A DNA stretch of 64,000 nt from Desulfolinea sp050305405 (GCA_050305405.1 JBNLFG010000006.1:124001-188000), one strand, 5' to 3'. Positions 40,440 to 48,863 are shown, counted from the stretch's first letter. Notes: generated from the letters alone by a model not told the origin. Translations and numbers: made by a program.

Positions 40440-41072
40440 ATGGATAAAAGAATCAATGATTGGCTCAGTTTAAGTGATGTTGCCGAACGTCTTGGCGTTC
40501 ATCCCAGTACGGTGCGGGCATGGTCCGACCAAGGCGTGTTACCTGTATATCGTACGCAGGGAGGGCATCGCCGATATCTTTTGGATGAAATCAATTTATG
40601 GTTGGAGACATCCCGCCAGCGCAAGGAAGTGGAGCCCGATCGGGCTTTTCGGAATGTGCTTAATCGCATCCGCTTTCAGATCGGCGAAAAGCGCCTAAGT
40701 ACGGAAACATGGTATCAAAAGCTGGATGATGATGCTCGTCACCAATACCGCATGAGCAGTAAAACACTCATGCAGAGCTTGGCGAGCTATCTGAATGCAC
40801 AAGGCGATGATGCTATCGCTGAAGCGCGCTCGCTGGGCTATGAATATGCCTCGCGCGGACGCCGCTATAACCTTGATCTGCTTGATGCGACGCGTGCCTT
40901 TCTATTCTTCCGTAGTTTGCTCCTCGAAGCGATGACTGCTGTTTACCTCGACTCGCGGGTTGTCGACATCGAAGCCTGGGGTGAGATGCTCTCGCGTATC
41001 CATGCCTTTACAGATCAGACCATGCTCTCGTTGATGGAAACTTATCAGGCCTTTGAGAGCAATAATCGTTAG
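40440..41072 (+). CDS. MerR-type HTH regulator with C-terminal helical domain
   Basis: This 210-residue protein has a MerR/excisionase-type winged HTH at the N-terminus (LSLSDVAERLGVHPSTVRAW, then RTQGGHRRYLLDEI). A long helical domain (about 75-205) with no recognised ligand site follows, recalling RsbR-N-like or TetR-like effector domains. It is probably a DNA-binding regulator. A small membrane protein gene starts one base after its stop codon and is co-transcribed. Confidence 0.82.
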   Translation: MDKRINDWLSLSDVAERLGVHPSTVRAWSDQGVLPVYRTQGGHRRYLLDEINLWLETSRQRKEVEPDRAFRNVLNRIRFQIGEKRLSTETWYQKLDDDARHQYRMSSKTLMQSLASYLNAQGDDAIAEARSLGYEYASRGRRYNLDLLDATRAFLFFRSLLLEAMTAVYLDSRVVDIEAWGEMLSRIHAFTDQTMLSLMETYQAFESNNR

Positions 41073-41073
41073 C

Positions 41074-41217
41074 ATGGATTCTAAAAAGAAAAGCCCTGCG
41101 CGCGAATATCCACCCGTATATGAGAAGGTCGTCCCTTTTTTACTTGTGCTTCTGGTTGTGGTCGTTGTTGGGATATTGCTTGCAGCGGTAGGCGTTGCAT
41201 TAGGCGTAATCGCCTGA
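41074..41217 (+). CDS. Small single-TM protein, 47 residues
   Basis: A 47-codon ORF starts one base after the MerR-like stop, in line for coupling. The first 17 residues are basic and proline-containing (DSKKKSPAREYPPVYEK). A strongly hydrophobic segment runs to the C-terminus (FLLVLLVVVVVGILLAAVG, about 21-39). A terminator follows at 41226-41254. Function is unknown; tight linkage to the regulator suggests a joint role. Confidence 0.7.
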   Translation: MDSKKKSPAREYPPVYEKVVPFLLVLLVVVVVGILLAAVGVALGVIA

Positions 41218-41225
41218 ATAGTCGT

Positions 41226-41254
41226 CAGATGGCCGAGGCCATCTGGACTTTTTT
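41226..41254 (+). terminator. Terminator after the MerR-like operon
   Basis: CAGATGGCC and GGCCATCTG pair around GA, then GACTTTTTT. Confidence 0.88.
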
Positions 41255-41272
41255 ATTTGTATAGGAGTTGAG

Positions 41273-41986
41273 ATGTTGAACACCCTTGTTCCTTTGCTAT
41301 CCAGTTTGATTAGTTTTATTTTCGCTTTTTTCGTTTTGAAACGTTATATGGAACGTAAACGTGCCCACCTCCTGCTTTGGGGCATTGGCACGATTTTCTA
41401 TGGAATCGGCGGATTTTGTGAGTTTTATTACGGCACCTTTGGCTGGAATGCCTTCGTTTTCCGCATGTGGTACCTCTTTGGCGCAATTCTTGTCGCAGCT
41501 TGGCTGGGACAGGGAACAGTCTACCTGTTGGCGAATCGAAAATGGGCAAATGCGCTGATGGCGCTACTCGGTGCCGCTTCGCTTTACGCGGTATTCAAAG
41601 TCTTCGGTGCCGAACTTGACCCGAGCCTGATGATCGGCGAAGGGCATACCGGCGCTGAGTTGAGTGGTCATGCCATTATCACCAGCGGAGTACGTGGTTT
41701 GACGCCCTTTTTCAATATTTACGGTACCTTCACCCTCGTCGGTGGCGCTGCCTACTCGGCGTGGATTTTCTGGCGCAAGCGCGTTTTGCTGCACCGCACC
41801 ATTGGCAATATTCTCATCGCCACAGGTGCTTTGCTGCCAGCTTTTGGTGGTCTTTTCAGCCGTTTGCAATTTCCGGGGGCGCTCTATCTTGGCGAGTTCT
41901 TCGGGGTGATTTTGCTCTTTATCGGTTTTGTCAGGGCAACAACGCCCATGCCCGAAAAGGCGGCACAAACTGCCGCCGCAGATTAG
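41273..41986 (+). CDS. Multi-TM membrane protein
   Basis: This 237-residue protein has about seven hydrophobic segments, starting LVPLLSSLISFIFAFFVLKRY. It has a loop with charged residues before the fifth segment (EGHTGAELSGHAI) and a short Ala-rich end. The topology recalls the 7TM sensing domains at 4662 and 7868 in this window but no output domain is attached. The family is not recognised. It has AGGAGTTGAG as ribosome site and a terminator behind it. Confidence 0.7.
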   Translation: MLNTLVPLLSSLISFIFAFFVLKRYMERKRAHLLLWGIGTIFYGIGGFCEFYYGTFGWNAFVFRMWYLFGAILVAAWLGQGTVYLLANRKWANALMALLGAASLYAVFKVFGAELDPSLMIGEGHTGAELSGHAIITSGVRGLTPFFNIYGTFTLVGGAAYSAWIFWRKRVLLHRTIGNILIATGALLPAFGGLFSRLQFPGALYLGEFFGVILLFIGFVRATTPMPEKAAQTAAAD

Positions 41987-41993
41987 TCATTTT

Positions 41994-42020
41994 GCCCTGC
42001 TCAACCGAGCGGGGCTTTTT
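41994..42020 (+). terminator. Terminator
   Basis: GCCCTGCT and AGCGGGGC (one G-U pair), followed by TTTTT. Confidence 0.8.
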
Positions 42021-42030
42021 GGTTAAAGGG

Positions 42031-42036
42031 TATAAT
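42031..42036 (+). promoter_or_regulatory. -10 element before DUF6391-holA
   Basis: TATAAT lies 26 nt before ATG 42063, just after the previous terminator. Confidence 0.5.
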
Positions 42037-42062
42037 CTCTCTATACCAGCCTTGGAGTGAAT

Positions 42063-42557
42063 ATGTCTATACTTGATCTGCCCTTTATTCTCGAAACCCG
42101 CCGCAACCACGCCCTTGAGCACGCCACCTTGCAGGTGCTTGCGCCCAAATATCCCCATCGTCCGATGGGAGGACATTCGAATCCGACGGGCTGCGTGATT
42201 TTGGGGGATGTGGATACAGCTGATCTGGCCGATGCGGCTGTTGAGGCCCTCGAGCGTCTACGCGCTGGAGAGAGTGAACTGGCTATTCATCCCGGCTGCG
42301 GGACAAACTACGCGACCTCGGGCTTGCTGGCTGGTTCCGTTGCTTGGTACGGGCTCGGAGGGCAGAGCAAGTGGACGAAGAAGCTCTGGCGTATCCCGTT
42401 TATTTTGCCGTTAGTGGTATTAATTTGGGAACTGAGCAAACCGCTTGGTCCCGTACTCCAGGCCAAGGTCACGACCGAAGCGGAGATGGGGGATATGAAG
42501 ATCCTGACGGTTGAGATGATCCGCCCCGGGATGCACCGCATCCGCACACGTTCATAA
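42063..42557 (+). CDS. DUF6391-like protein
   Basis: This 164-residue protein has TRRNHALEHATLQVL, GGHSNPTGCVILGDVDT and IHPGCGTNYATSG. These resemble the DUF6391 family found in cyanobacteria and Chloroflexi. One membrane segment is likely (IPFILPLVVLIWELS). No function is known. The His/Cys residues (NHALEHAT, HPGCGTN) could bind a metal; this is inference. ATG 42063 has GGAG upstream. holA starts 4 bp later, so the pair is an operon. Confidence 0.7.
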   Translation: MSILDLPFILETRRNHALEHATLQVLAPKYPHRPMGGHSNPTGCVILGDVDTADLADAAVEALERLRAGESELAIHPGCGTNYATSGLLAGSVAWYGLGGQSKWTKKLWRIPFILPLVVLIWELSKPLGPVLQAKVTTEAEMGDMKILTVEMIRPGMHRIRTRS

Positions 42558-42561
42558 ATCT

Positions 42562-43536
42562 ATGGCTGAAAACACCTTACGCATTCTATTTATCTATGGC
42601 AATGATGAGTTTGCCATCTCGCGTCGTTTGCAGAAGTTGCAGCAACGTGTGGATAAGGACGGGATGAATACATCACGCCTTGAAGCACGCACGGCTAGCA
42701 AAGATGAGTTGAACATGGCCGTCAATGCGATGCCTTTTCTGGCGGAGCGGCGGCTGGTGCTGTTGGAGAAACCCTCGGCGCGTTACACCCATGCCAAGCA
42801 CCGCAAGGACTTTTTTGCGTTTTTAGAGTCTGTTCCACCGACGACGGTGCTGGCACTATACGAAGAGCTGGATGAGAAAAAAGCCGCCAAACACTGGTTG
42901 GTGAAGTGGGTGAATGAGAATAAGCAGATTGCGCGCGCTGAAGCTTTGATGCTACCCAAAGCATGGAAGACGAACGAGTGGGTTGCGCGCATTCAAAAGG
43001 AAGCCAAATCGCAGGGTGGCGAGATCGAAGGGCGGGCTGCTGCGCGCCTGGCTGAGATGGTCGGGCAGGATACACGTCAGACCGCACAGGAGATCACCAA
43101 GCTGTTGACTTATGCCAATTTTGAACGCCCTGTCACATTGCAGGATGTGGAGTTGTTGAGCATCTCGACCGCGCAGGGCGATGTTTTTGCCCTCGTCGAC
43201 GCGCTCGGTAACGGGCAGGGACGCGAAGCCCAAGCGATGCTGCACCGCTTGCTTGAAGAACAGGATGCCTTCTCTATCTTTGGGATGGTCGTTCGTCAGT
43301 TCCGATTGATTCTGCTGGCGCGCGAAGTCATCGAGAATAACGGCAACGTACAGACGGAGTTGAAACTGCATTCCTTTGTCGCACAGAAGGTTGCTGCGCA
43401 GGCGCGTCATTTTTCGTTAGCGAGCTTGGAGAGTATTTATCGTCATCTCTTGAAGATCGACGAAGATGCCAAGACCGGGCAAATGACGCTTGATTTGGCT
43501 CTGGATATGTTTGTGATGGAGTTGGCTGAGGGGTAG
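42562..43536 (+). CDS. holA: DNA polymerase III subunit delta
   Basis: This 324-residue protein is the clamp-loader delta subunit that opens the sliding clamp. It starts RILFIYGNDEFAISRRLQKL, has PFLAERRLVLLEKP, and a helical collar domain (QGDVFALVDALGNGQG, LLEEQDAFSIFGMVVRQFR). These match HolA rather than delta-prime, and no P-loop is present, as expected. It overlaps no gene, but follows the DUF6391-like gene closely. A repeat element follows. Confidence 0.9.
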   Translation: MAENTLRILFIYGNDEFAISRRLQKLQQRVDKDGMNTSRLEARTASKDELNMAVNAMPFLAERRLVLLEKPSARYTHAKHRKDFFAFLESVPPTTVLALYEELDEKKAAKHWLVKWVNENKQIARAEALMLPKAWKTNEWVARIQKEAKSQGGEIEGRAAARLAEMVGQDTRQTAQEITKLLTYANFERPVTLQDVELLSISTAQGDVFALVDALGNGQGREAQAMLHRLLEEQDAFSIFGMVVRQFRLILLAREVIENNGNVQTELKLHSFVAQKVAAQARHFSLASLESIYRHLLKIDEDAKTGQMTLDLALDMFVMELAEG

Positions 43537-43556
43537 TGCAGGTACTATATACACTT

Positions 43557-43645
43557 ACAGTCTATCAGGAAATTCCTTTGTAGTAACGGCTTTAGCCGTT
43601 CTGAGCGACTAAAGTCGCCACTACGAGGAATTTTCAGGATAGACA
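43557..43645. repeat. Inverted-repeat element with internal tandem palindromes
   Basis: Outer arms GTCTATCAGGAAATTCC and GGAATTTTCAGGATAGAC (imperfect) surround ACGGCTTTAGCCGT and GCGACTAAAGTCGC, which are each palindromes. GTAGT and ACTAC pair outside them. Confidence 0.7.
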
Positions 43646-43649
43646 CTTA

Positions 43650-43692
43650 AACAAACAGCCATTGGAGATTTCTTCAATGGCTGTTTGTTGTT
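43650..43692 (+). terminator. Terminator downstream of holA repeat
   Basis: AACAAACAGCCATTG and CAATGGCTGTTTGTT, 15-bp stem, loop GAGATTTCTT, then TGTT. Confidence 0.8.
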
Positions 43693-43793
43693 AAGGCTAG
43701 GGGGTAATGATGATTTTTGCACAGAGGGGAAATCTAATACCTGCTAAGCATAAGGAATGCCATATGCGCGTATTTCGAGCGCTTCGGTTTCTA

Positions 43794-43821
43794 TTGACAA
43801 AATAACATATACATATATAAT
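43794..43821 (+). promoter_or_regulatory. Consensus sigma-70 promoter of SRPBCC operon
   Basis: TTGACA (43794-43799), a 16-nt spacer and TATAAT (43816-43821), both perfect hexamers. The DNA is AT-rich and 31 nt from the first ATG. MarR could bind here. Confidence 0.85.
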
Positions 43822-43852
43822 AAATAAATATACTTAAGTCTCGAGGAGAAAA

Positions 43853-44275
43853 ATGATGTGGACTGCTGAACATACCGTTGTAACAGATGCTTCAAAGGAA
43901 GCCGTTTGGAAAGTTTGGGCGGACGTGGAAAACTGGAAGGTGTGGGATCAAGGCGTAGAATGGAGCCGTATCGAGGGTGGCTTTAGGGTTGGAGCAAAAT
44001 GTATACTTAAGCCCGTGGGTGGACCGACAACAAGCGCGATCATTACCGAGTGCCAACCATTGAAGCGCTTTGTGGATGTAACCTCCCTTCCGCTGGCAAA
44101 AATGGAATTCGCTCATGAATTATGGGAAAAGGAGGACGGGCTGCATATAACGCATCGAGTGACCATTTCAGGGCCGCTGAGCTTCCTGTTTGCACAGGTG
44201 ATAGGGAAGGATGCTGCCAGAGACCTCCCCGAAGCGATGGATGGGTTGATACGTGTGGCGAAGGAATGCAAATGA
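43853..44275 (+). CDS. SRPBCC family protein
   Basis: This 140-residue protein (or 139 from the second ATG) has the START/Bet v1-like start WTAEHTVVTDASKEAVWKVW and ADVENWKVWD. Further matches are KPVGGPTTSAIITE and the final helix EAMDGLIRVAKECK. The fold makes a hydrophobic cavity for a small ligand. It is the first gene of an operon with an EVE-domain and a MarR gene and overlaps the next start (ATGA). The ribosome site is CGAGGAG. Confidence 0.85.
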   Translation: MMWTAEHTVVTDASKEAVWKVWADVENWKVWDQGVEWSRIEGGFRVGAKCILKPVGGPTTSAIITECQPLKRFVDVTSLPLAKMEFAHELWEKEDGLHITHRVTISGPLSFLFAQVIGKDAARDLPEAMDGLIRVAKECK

Positions 44276-44709
44276 ACTATTGGATAATTGTAGCCTCCAA
44301 AGATCATGTAATGAACGGTCTTCGTTGGGGCATCGCGCAGGCAAATCACGGGAAAGCCGCGCCCCTCAGACGGATGAACATTGGTGACGGAATCTTGTTT
44401 TATTCGCCCAAAGTAGAATTCGGAGGCAAGGAAAAACTACAAGCATTCACAGCCATCGGATATGTGACAGGTGAATTGGTTTACCCATTTGATATGGGCG
44501 GAGGTTTTATTCCATACCGGCGTGATGTAAAATATCTGGCGTGTGTAGATGCACACATCCAGCCGCTAATCCCAGCTCTAACATTTATCGAGAACAAAAC
44601 CCGTTGGGGTTATCTGTTTCGGTTTGGTTTCTTTGAAATCCCTAAGATCGACTTTGACTTGATTGCCAGTCAAATGTTGATAGAAGAGGTTGCCCATGCC
44701 AGAGAGTGA
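44272..44709 (+). CDS. EVE domain protein
   Basis: This 145-residue protein starts MNYWIIVASKDHVMNGLRWG and has APLRRMNIGDGILFYSP, ITGE-like GYVTGEL, and the end KTRWGYLFRFGFFEIP, the EVE/PUA-like fold of UPF0310. EVE domains bind modified nucleic-acid bases in an aromatic cage and often occur with restriction systems, here absent. ATG 44272 overlaps the SRPBCC stop by 4 bp; the longer frame (44122) lies inside that gene. MarR overlaps its end. Confidence 0.88.
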   Translation: MNYWIIVASKDHVMNGLRWGIAQANHGKAAPLRRMNIGDGILFYSPKVEFGGKEKLQAFTAIGYVTGELVYPFDMGGGFIPYRRDVKYLACVDAHIQPLIPALTFIENKTRWGYLFRFGFFEIPKIDFDLIASQMLIEEVAHARE

Positions 44710-45151
44710 AAGTATTTTTCAATTCGAAGATTCAAATGAAAGTCCAGGTTTTTTACTTTGGCAAGTTTCGAGCTTGTGGCAGAGGAAAATCAACGCGGGA
44801 TTACGTCCGTTTGGCTTGACCCATGCCCAGTTTGTCCTCCTTGCTTCGTTAACGTGGTTTGCGGGTAACGATAAGCCGCTTACACAGGTGGAACTTGCTA
44901 ATCACGTCAAAATGGATGTGATGATGGTTTCCAATGTTTTGCGAAAGTTGGAGAGTAAAGAACTAATAACCCGTAAGGCACATCCATCTGATACGCGCGC
45001 GAAATCTATTGCCATTACAGAACAAGGACATATCCTCGCAGTGCAAGCTGTTCGTGTGGTAGAAAATATCGACCACATTTTTTTCAGCAAACTGGATGCC
45101 GATATTAATCAATTCAACCAAAAACTGCAGGCTCTTATTTCAGAAAATTAG
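44696..45151 (+). CDS. MarR family regulator
   Basis: This 151-residue winged-helix protein has LLWQVSSLWQRKINAGLRPF, TQVELANHVKMDVMMVSNVL (recognition region) and the wing ITRKAHPSDTRAKSIAITEQG with the D-x-R motif of MarR. Such dimers usually repress an operon including their own gene until a small aromatic ligand binds. ATG 44696 overlaps the EVE gene by 14 bp. The consensus promoter at 43794 is a likely target. Confidence 0.9.
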   Translation: MPESESIFQFEDSNESPGFLLWQVSSLWQRKINAGLRPFGLTHAQFVLLASLTWFAGNDKPLTQVELANHVKMDVMMVSNVLRKLESKELITRKAHPSDTRAKSIAITEQGHILAVQAVRVVENIDHIFFSKLDADINQFNQKLQALISEN

Positions 45152-45246
45152 TAATTCCTTCTGTGTCACTATTTATGATTTCAGGCAGGCTCTCACCTTT
45201 GCTCTTCTCCCCTCGTGGGTTGCTAAAACAGGAATTGCACACATGA

Positions 45247-45278
45247 AAAAAGCTCGGAGAAATCTCTCCGAGCTTTTT
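45247..45278. terminator. Bidirectional terminator
   Basis: AGCTCGGAGA and TCTCCGAGCT pair around AATC with A5 before and T5 after. Confidence 0.9.
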
Positions 45279-45293
45279 ATATCTATATTGAGT

Positions 45294-46028
45294 TTAGCGT
45301 TTACCGCGACCGCTACTGCCTTGTCCCTGCGACGCACCTTGTTGGGTGCTCATCGCAGAATTGATAATCGCGTTGTAGGTCTCATCGGAGAGATACTGCG
45401 CTGCGTAGCCCACGCCCTGTGCACTCAGTGTCGAGACGAAGCTGCGCAGGTGGTTTTCGGAGCCAGCCAACAAGCTGGAGTAGACTTGAAGAATATTCGG
45501 TTGAGCAGTTTCTGCCATGGCTTCGTAGAGGTCAGCAATGTCGATCTCTTCGATTGCTGCGCCGACTTTGAGTGCATCTACAAGGGAGGTGCTGCCGGTT
45601 GCTACCAACTGGTTGTAGAGAGCCTGAAGCTCAGGGTTAGTGAAGACGCCGACAGCGTCATTTACAACAGGGTCAGCGATACCGTATGCATCCAGAAGAC
45701 CTTTGATCGAGTCGGTGTGCATCTGTTCGCTGGAAGCGATATTGTTGAAGACCTGTAAACCCCAGGTGTTGTAAAGGGTCAAGTAAACATCACGGGCGAG
45801 TTTTTCTTCTTCACGCATGAAGACCAGGTCAGTAACTTCGGCATCGCTCAATGCGGTGATGCTGGTCACAGTTGTCCCGGCAATGCTGCTCCCTGCGGTA
45901 GCGCTGCTGGTTGTGTTTCCGTTATTCCCGCCTTTGCCCTCATTGGGCGCGGCATAAGCAGATGTGGCTGAAGCGAGCAGGGCGATGAGCATCCCGAAAG
46001 CAAAAAGTAGTTGAGTTTTCTTTTTCAT
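45294..46028 (-). CDS. Secreted DUF2202 ferritin-like protein
   Basis: This 244-residue protein has a Sec signal peptide (KKKTQLLFAFGMLIALLASA, cut near AYA-A), a Gly/Asn/Ser-rich linker and the DUF2202 domain. That domain has MREEEKLARDVYLTLY, SSEQMHTDSIKGLL, FTNPELQALYNQL, EIDIADLYE and SENHLRSF. The Glu and His residues on four helices resemble a ferritin-like di-iron site. The C-terminus is Gln/Gly/Ser-rich and basic. Single gene with a ribosome site AGGAGAAATAA. Its biochemical role is not established. Confidence 0.88.
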   Translation of the reverse strand: MKKKTQLLFAFGMLIALLASATSAYAAPNEGKGGNNGNTTSSATAGSSIAGTTVTSITALSDAEVTDLVFMREEEKLARDVYLTLYNTWGLQVFNNIASSEQMHTDSIKGLLDAYGIADPVVNDAVGVFTNPELQALYNQLVATGSTSLVDALKVGAAIEEIDIADLYEAMAETAQPNILQVYSSLLAGSENHLRSFVSTLSAQGVGYAAQYLSDETYNAIINSAMSTQQGASQGQGSSGRGKR

Positions 46029-46158
46029 TTTATTTCTCCTAATATGCTGAAGTCAGCATTTGCTTGACTTCCATGTTTTTTATGTGATGCTATTAGGATA
46101 CTTGCCCTACATAAAGCCACTTTAACGGGATCGTAAAGAAGACTTAAAGGGATGCAGC

Positions 46159-46186
46159 AAAAATCCCCACTTGATGTGGGGATTTT
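46159..46186 (-). terminator. Terminator of cupin gene
   Basis: AAAATCCCCAC and GTGGGGATTTT pair around TTGAT; T-run on the minus strand. Confidence 0.85.
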
Positions 46187-46207
46187 GAAGAAGGAAAGTT
46201 GAATTAT

Positions 46208-46528
46208 CTAGCGATAATCTTCTCGCACGGGATAGAAGACATCCATGATGGTGCAGTCGGTCAGCGCCGTGCCAGAGTGTTTTATATTCGATGGGATCAC
46301 GGCCACCATCCCCGGCTCGAGTTGGCGTGTTTCGCCCGCCAGCGTCATCTCAAATTTTCCTGATGTCACGATCGAAACCTGCTCATGCGGATGGGCGTGT
46401 TCGGGCAGTGTCGAGCCCGCTTCGATGCGCCAAAAGCTCGTGGTCATATTTTCGCTGTGTACAAATTTGCCATGAAACCCGGCCACAACTTCTCTTTCGT
46501 CCATTTCAGAAAGCGCTACAAAAGGCAT
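46208..46528 (-). CDS. Small cupin-domain protein
   Basis: This 106-residue single-domain cupin has the first motif EHAHPHEQVSIVTSGKFEMTL cut around its histidines (H-x-H...E) and the second motif PSNIKHSGTAL with another histidine. It probably binds a metal. Related small cupins act as isomerases, dioxygenases or pectin-degradation proteins (KdgF). The substrate is not known. ATG 46528 with AGGAGAATAAA is preferred to the longer frame. An R1 repeat lies upstream. Confidence 0.85.
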   Translation of the reverse strand: MPFVALSEMDEREVVAGFHGKFVHSENMTTSFWRIEAGSTLPEHAHPHEQVSIVTSGKFEMTLAGETRQLEPGMVAVIPSNIKHSGTALTDCTIMDVFYPVREDYR

Positions 46529-46553
46529 TTTATTCTCCTTGTTTTTTGATTCC

Positions 46554-46628
46554 GTGAGGAGCATGTACTTGCGACGGCGCGGTCTCATATTCGGTGAGAT
46601 TGCTTCGTCGGAAGAGCACCCTCCTCGC
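46554..46628. repeat. Repeat family R1, copy 3
   Basis: Arms GTGAGGA and TCCTCGC enclose CGACGGCGCGGTCTCAT and GTGAGATTGCTTCGTCG. It matches copies 17274-17348 and 22515-22584. Confidence 0.78.
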
Positions 46629-46691
46629 AAATTCATCTTGATTGGTTTGTGAAGTAAAATCAATCTAATTCTAAACCAAAAGGATGCCCCG

Positions 46692-47888
46692 ATGAAAATT
46701 CGTTCGATCACCTACTTTTTCAATCCCGGATTTCCGCTCAACGAAGAGAAACTCCGCGCTGCAGATGATTTTCTGCGTGCTGCGAAAGCTGCCTATCAGG
46801 ATGCTGGATACGAAATCCAGACCACTCGCCTGGCAACGCCTTCTTTTACCAAAATTCTGGCTGGGGATGTGGATAAGACGCCCACGCTCGCCTTTCAACT
46901 TGCTTCCGCTATGGAGACAATGGATGCCGGTTATGCATCGCTTGGCCCGGCCCTGCCCGAATTTCCGGAGAGCTACGCCATTCTGCCCGAAGCGATTGCG
47001 GTAAACCCGAGCATCTTCTTCACCGGCGTGATGGCGGATGCGAGCGGTATCTCGCTCCCCGCTGTAAAAGCCTGCGCGGATGTGATCGTGCGCTGCGCCC
47101 CCATCGAGCCGAATGGATTTGCCAACCTGCAATTCGCTGCCCTGGCGAATGTCGGGGCGGGTGTCCCCTTTTTACCTGCCGCCTATCACGATAGCGACGA
47201 ACCGGCCTTTGCCCTTGCCCTCGAAGCTGCTGATTTAGCGGTCGATGCTTTCGATGGACAGCGCACAGTCGATGAAGGACGTAAGACGCTCATCTCCAGT
47301 TTCGAAACTCATGGCAAAAAACTCACCCAAATCGCTGAAACGCTGAAGCTCAGATTTCTGGGCTTAGACTTCTCTCTTGCCCCCTTCCCTGATGATTCCG
47401 TCTCGCTCGGTGGTGCGATGGAAGCTTTTGGTGTGCCGAAGGTTGGCTTGCATGGCTCGTTGGCCGCCGCCGCTATCTTGGCGGAATCTATCCAGGTTGC
47501 AGATTTCCCACACACCGGCTTCAATGGGATGATGATGCCCGTGCTTGAAGATTCGGTCTTGGCAAAACGCGCCGCCGAAGGGACGTTGACGGTCAAGGAT
47601 TTGTTGCTATATTCAGCGGTTTGCGGCACGGGGCTGGATACTGTCCCGTTGGCGGGCGATGTCACGCGTGAGCAGATCGCTGCGGTATTGCTCGATATAG
47701 CGGCACTCTCTACACGCTTGGCGAAACCGCTTACGGCGCGGCTGATGCCTATTCCCGGCAGGCAAGCCGGGGACAGGAGCGAATTCGATTTCGCATTTTT
47801 TAAGAATAGTCGCGTGATGGGCTTGGATGCGGTTGCTCTGGGATATCCATTTAGCGGAGATGAAATTATCCCAATTAAAACGCGTTGA
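46692..47888 (+). CDS. DUF711 family protein
   Basis: This 398-residue protein begins KIRSITYFFNPGFPLNEEKL and has GLDFSLAPFPDDSVSLGGAMEAF, cut here by its acidic motif, plus CGTGLDTVPLAGDV. These are typical of DUF711/UPF0210, a glycyl-radical-enzyme-fold relative with no established reaction. It has no partner ACT-domain gene (common in other bacteria) next to it; ilvE follows by 57 bp and could be co-transcribed. Confidence 0.82.
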   Translation: MKIRSITYFFNPGFPLNEEKLRAADDFLRAAKAAYQDAGYEIQTTRLATPSFTKILAGDVDKTPTLAFQLASAMETMDAGYASLGPALPEFPESYAILPEAIAVNPSIFFTGVMADASGISLPAVKACADVIVRCAPIEPNGFANLQFAALANVGAGVPFLPAAYHDSDEPAFALALEAADLAVDAFDGQRTVDEGRKTLISSFETHGKKLTQIAETLKLRFLGLDFSLAPFPDDSVSLGGAMEAFGVPKVGLHGSLAAAAILAESIQVADFPHTGFNGMMMPVLEDSVLAKRAAEGTLTVKDLLLYSAVCGTGLDTVPLAGDVTREQIAAVLLDIAALSTRLAKPLTARLMPIPGRQAGDRSEFDFAFFKNSRVMGLDAVALGYPFSGDEIIPIKTR

Positions 47889-47945
47889 GAAATCTTGCAG
47901 TAGTATAATGACGCAAAGCATTTAAAAATCCAATTGGAGGTTGCG

Positions 47946-48863
47946 ATGAATTTACCTGAATATGCGTATTTCAAAGGCGAAATTGTGCCATACAGCGAAG
48001 CGAAGGTCGGTGTGCTAACCCATGCGCTGAATTATGGAACGGGTGTTTTTGGCGGTGTGCGTGCCTATAAGAACGACGAGAATGGCAAGCTCTATCTCTT
48101 CCGCCCTTACGACCATTACAAACGCTTTTTGAATTCTGCCAGAATGCTGTTAATGGATTTCGATGAAACCCCTGAAAGCATGACGCAGCATACGATCGAT
48201 CTGATCAAGAAGAGCGGCTACACCGAAGATGTCTATATTCGCCCGCTGGCGTTTCTCTCGGAAGAGATGATCGGTGTCAAGCTGCATGATGTGAAATCGG
48301 ATTTCAGTATCGTGGCTTTGCCTTTTGGGAAGTATGTCTCGAATGACACCAGCGCGCATGTTACCGTCTCCTCGTGGCGACGTTTGGATGATAATGTTAT
48401 CCCCGCGCGCGGCAAGATCAGCGGTGCGTATGCGAATTCGGCGTTTATCAAGACCGATGCGGTGCGCTCCGGCTTCGACGAGGCGCTCGTCCTGACGCAG
48501 GACGGCCATCTCTCGGAAGGCAGCGCTGAGAATGTCTTTATGGTGCGTGACAACGTGCTCTATACGCCTTCAGTGAATCAGAATATCCTCGAAGGCATCA
48601 CCCGTCGCTCGGTGATGGAGTTGGCTGCTGAAGAGTTGGGTATCAAAGTTGTCGAACGTGCGATTGATCGCACCGAAATCTATATCTGCGACGAACTCTT
48701 TATGACCGGCACCGCCGCCCAAGTGACTGCGATCACGAAGGTCGATCACCGTCCCGTTGGCACAGGTGAAATGGGACCCGTCGCGGCGAAACTGCGCGAA
48801 CTCTTCTTTGACATTGTACGCGCCAAGAATCCGAAATACGCTGCCTGGAACGTGGAGATTTAA
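47946..48863 (+). CDS. ilvE: Branched-chain amino acid aminotransferase
   Basis: This 305-residue PLP enzyme transfers amino groups to the keto-acids of Leu, Ile and Val. It has ALNYGTGVFGGVRAY, RPLAFLSEE, PLP lysine in GKISGAYANS (replaced motif A-x-x-K-I-S/GAY), EALVLTQDGHLSEGSAENVF and FMTGTAAQVTAI. Length matches IlvE. ATG 47946 has TGGAGG upstream. It ends in a 16-bp bidirectional terminator. Confidence 0.92.
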   Translation: MNLPEYAYFKGEIVPYSEAKVGVLTHALNYGTGVFGGVRAYKNDENGKLYLFRPYDHYKRFLNSARMLLMDFDETPESMTQHTIDLIKKSGYTEDVYIRPLAFLSEEMIGVKLHDVKSDFSIVALPFGKYVSNDTSAHVTVSSWRRLDDNVIPARGKISGAYANSAFIKTDAVRSGFDEALVLTQDGHLSEGSAENVFMVRDNVLYTPSVNQNILEGITRRSVMELAAEELGIKVVERAIDRTEIYICDELFMTGTAAQVTAITKVDHRPVGTGEMGPVAAKLRELFFDIVRAKNPKYAAWNVEI

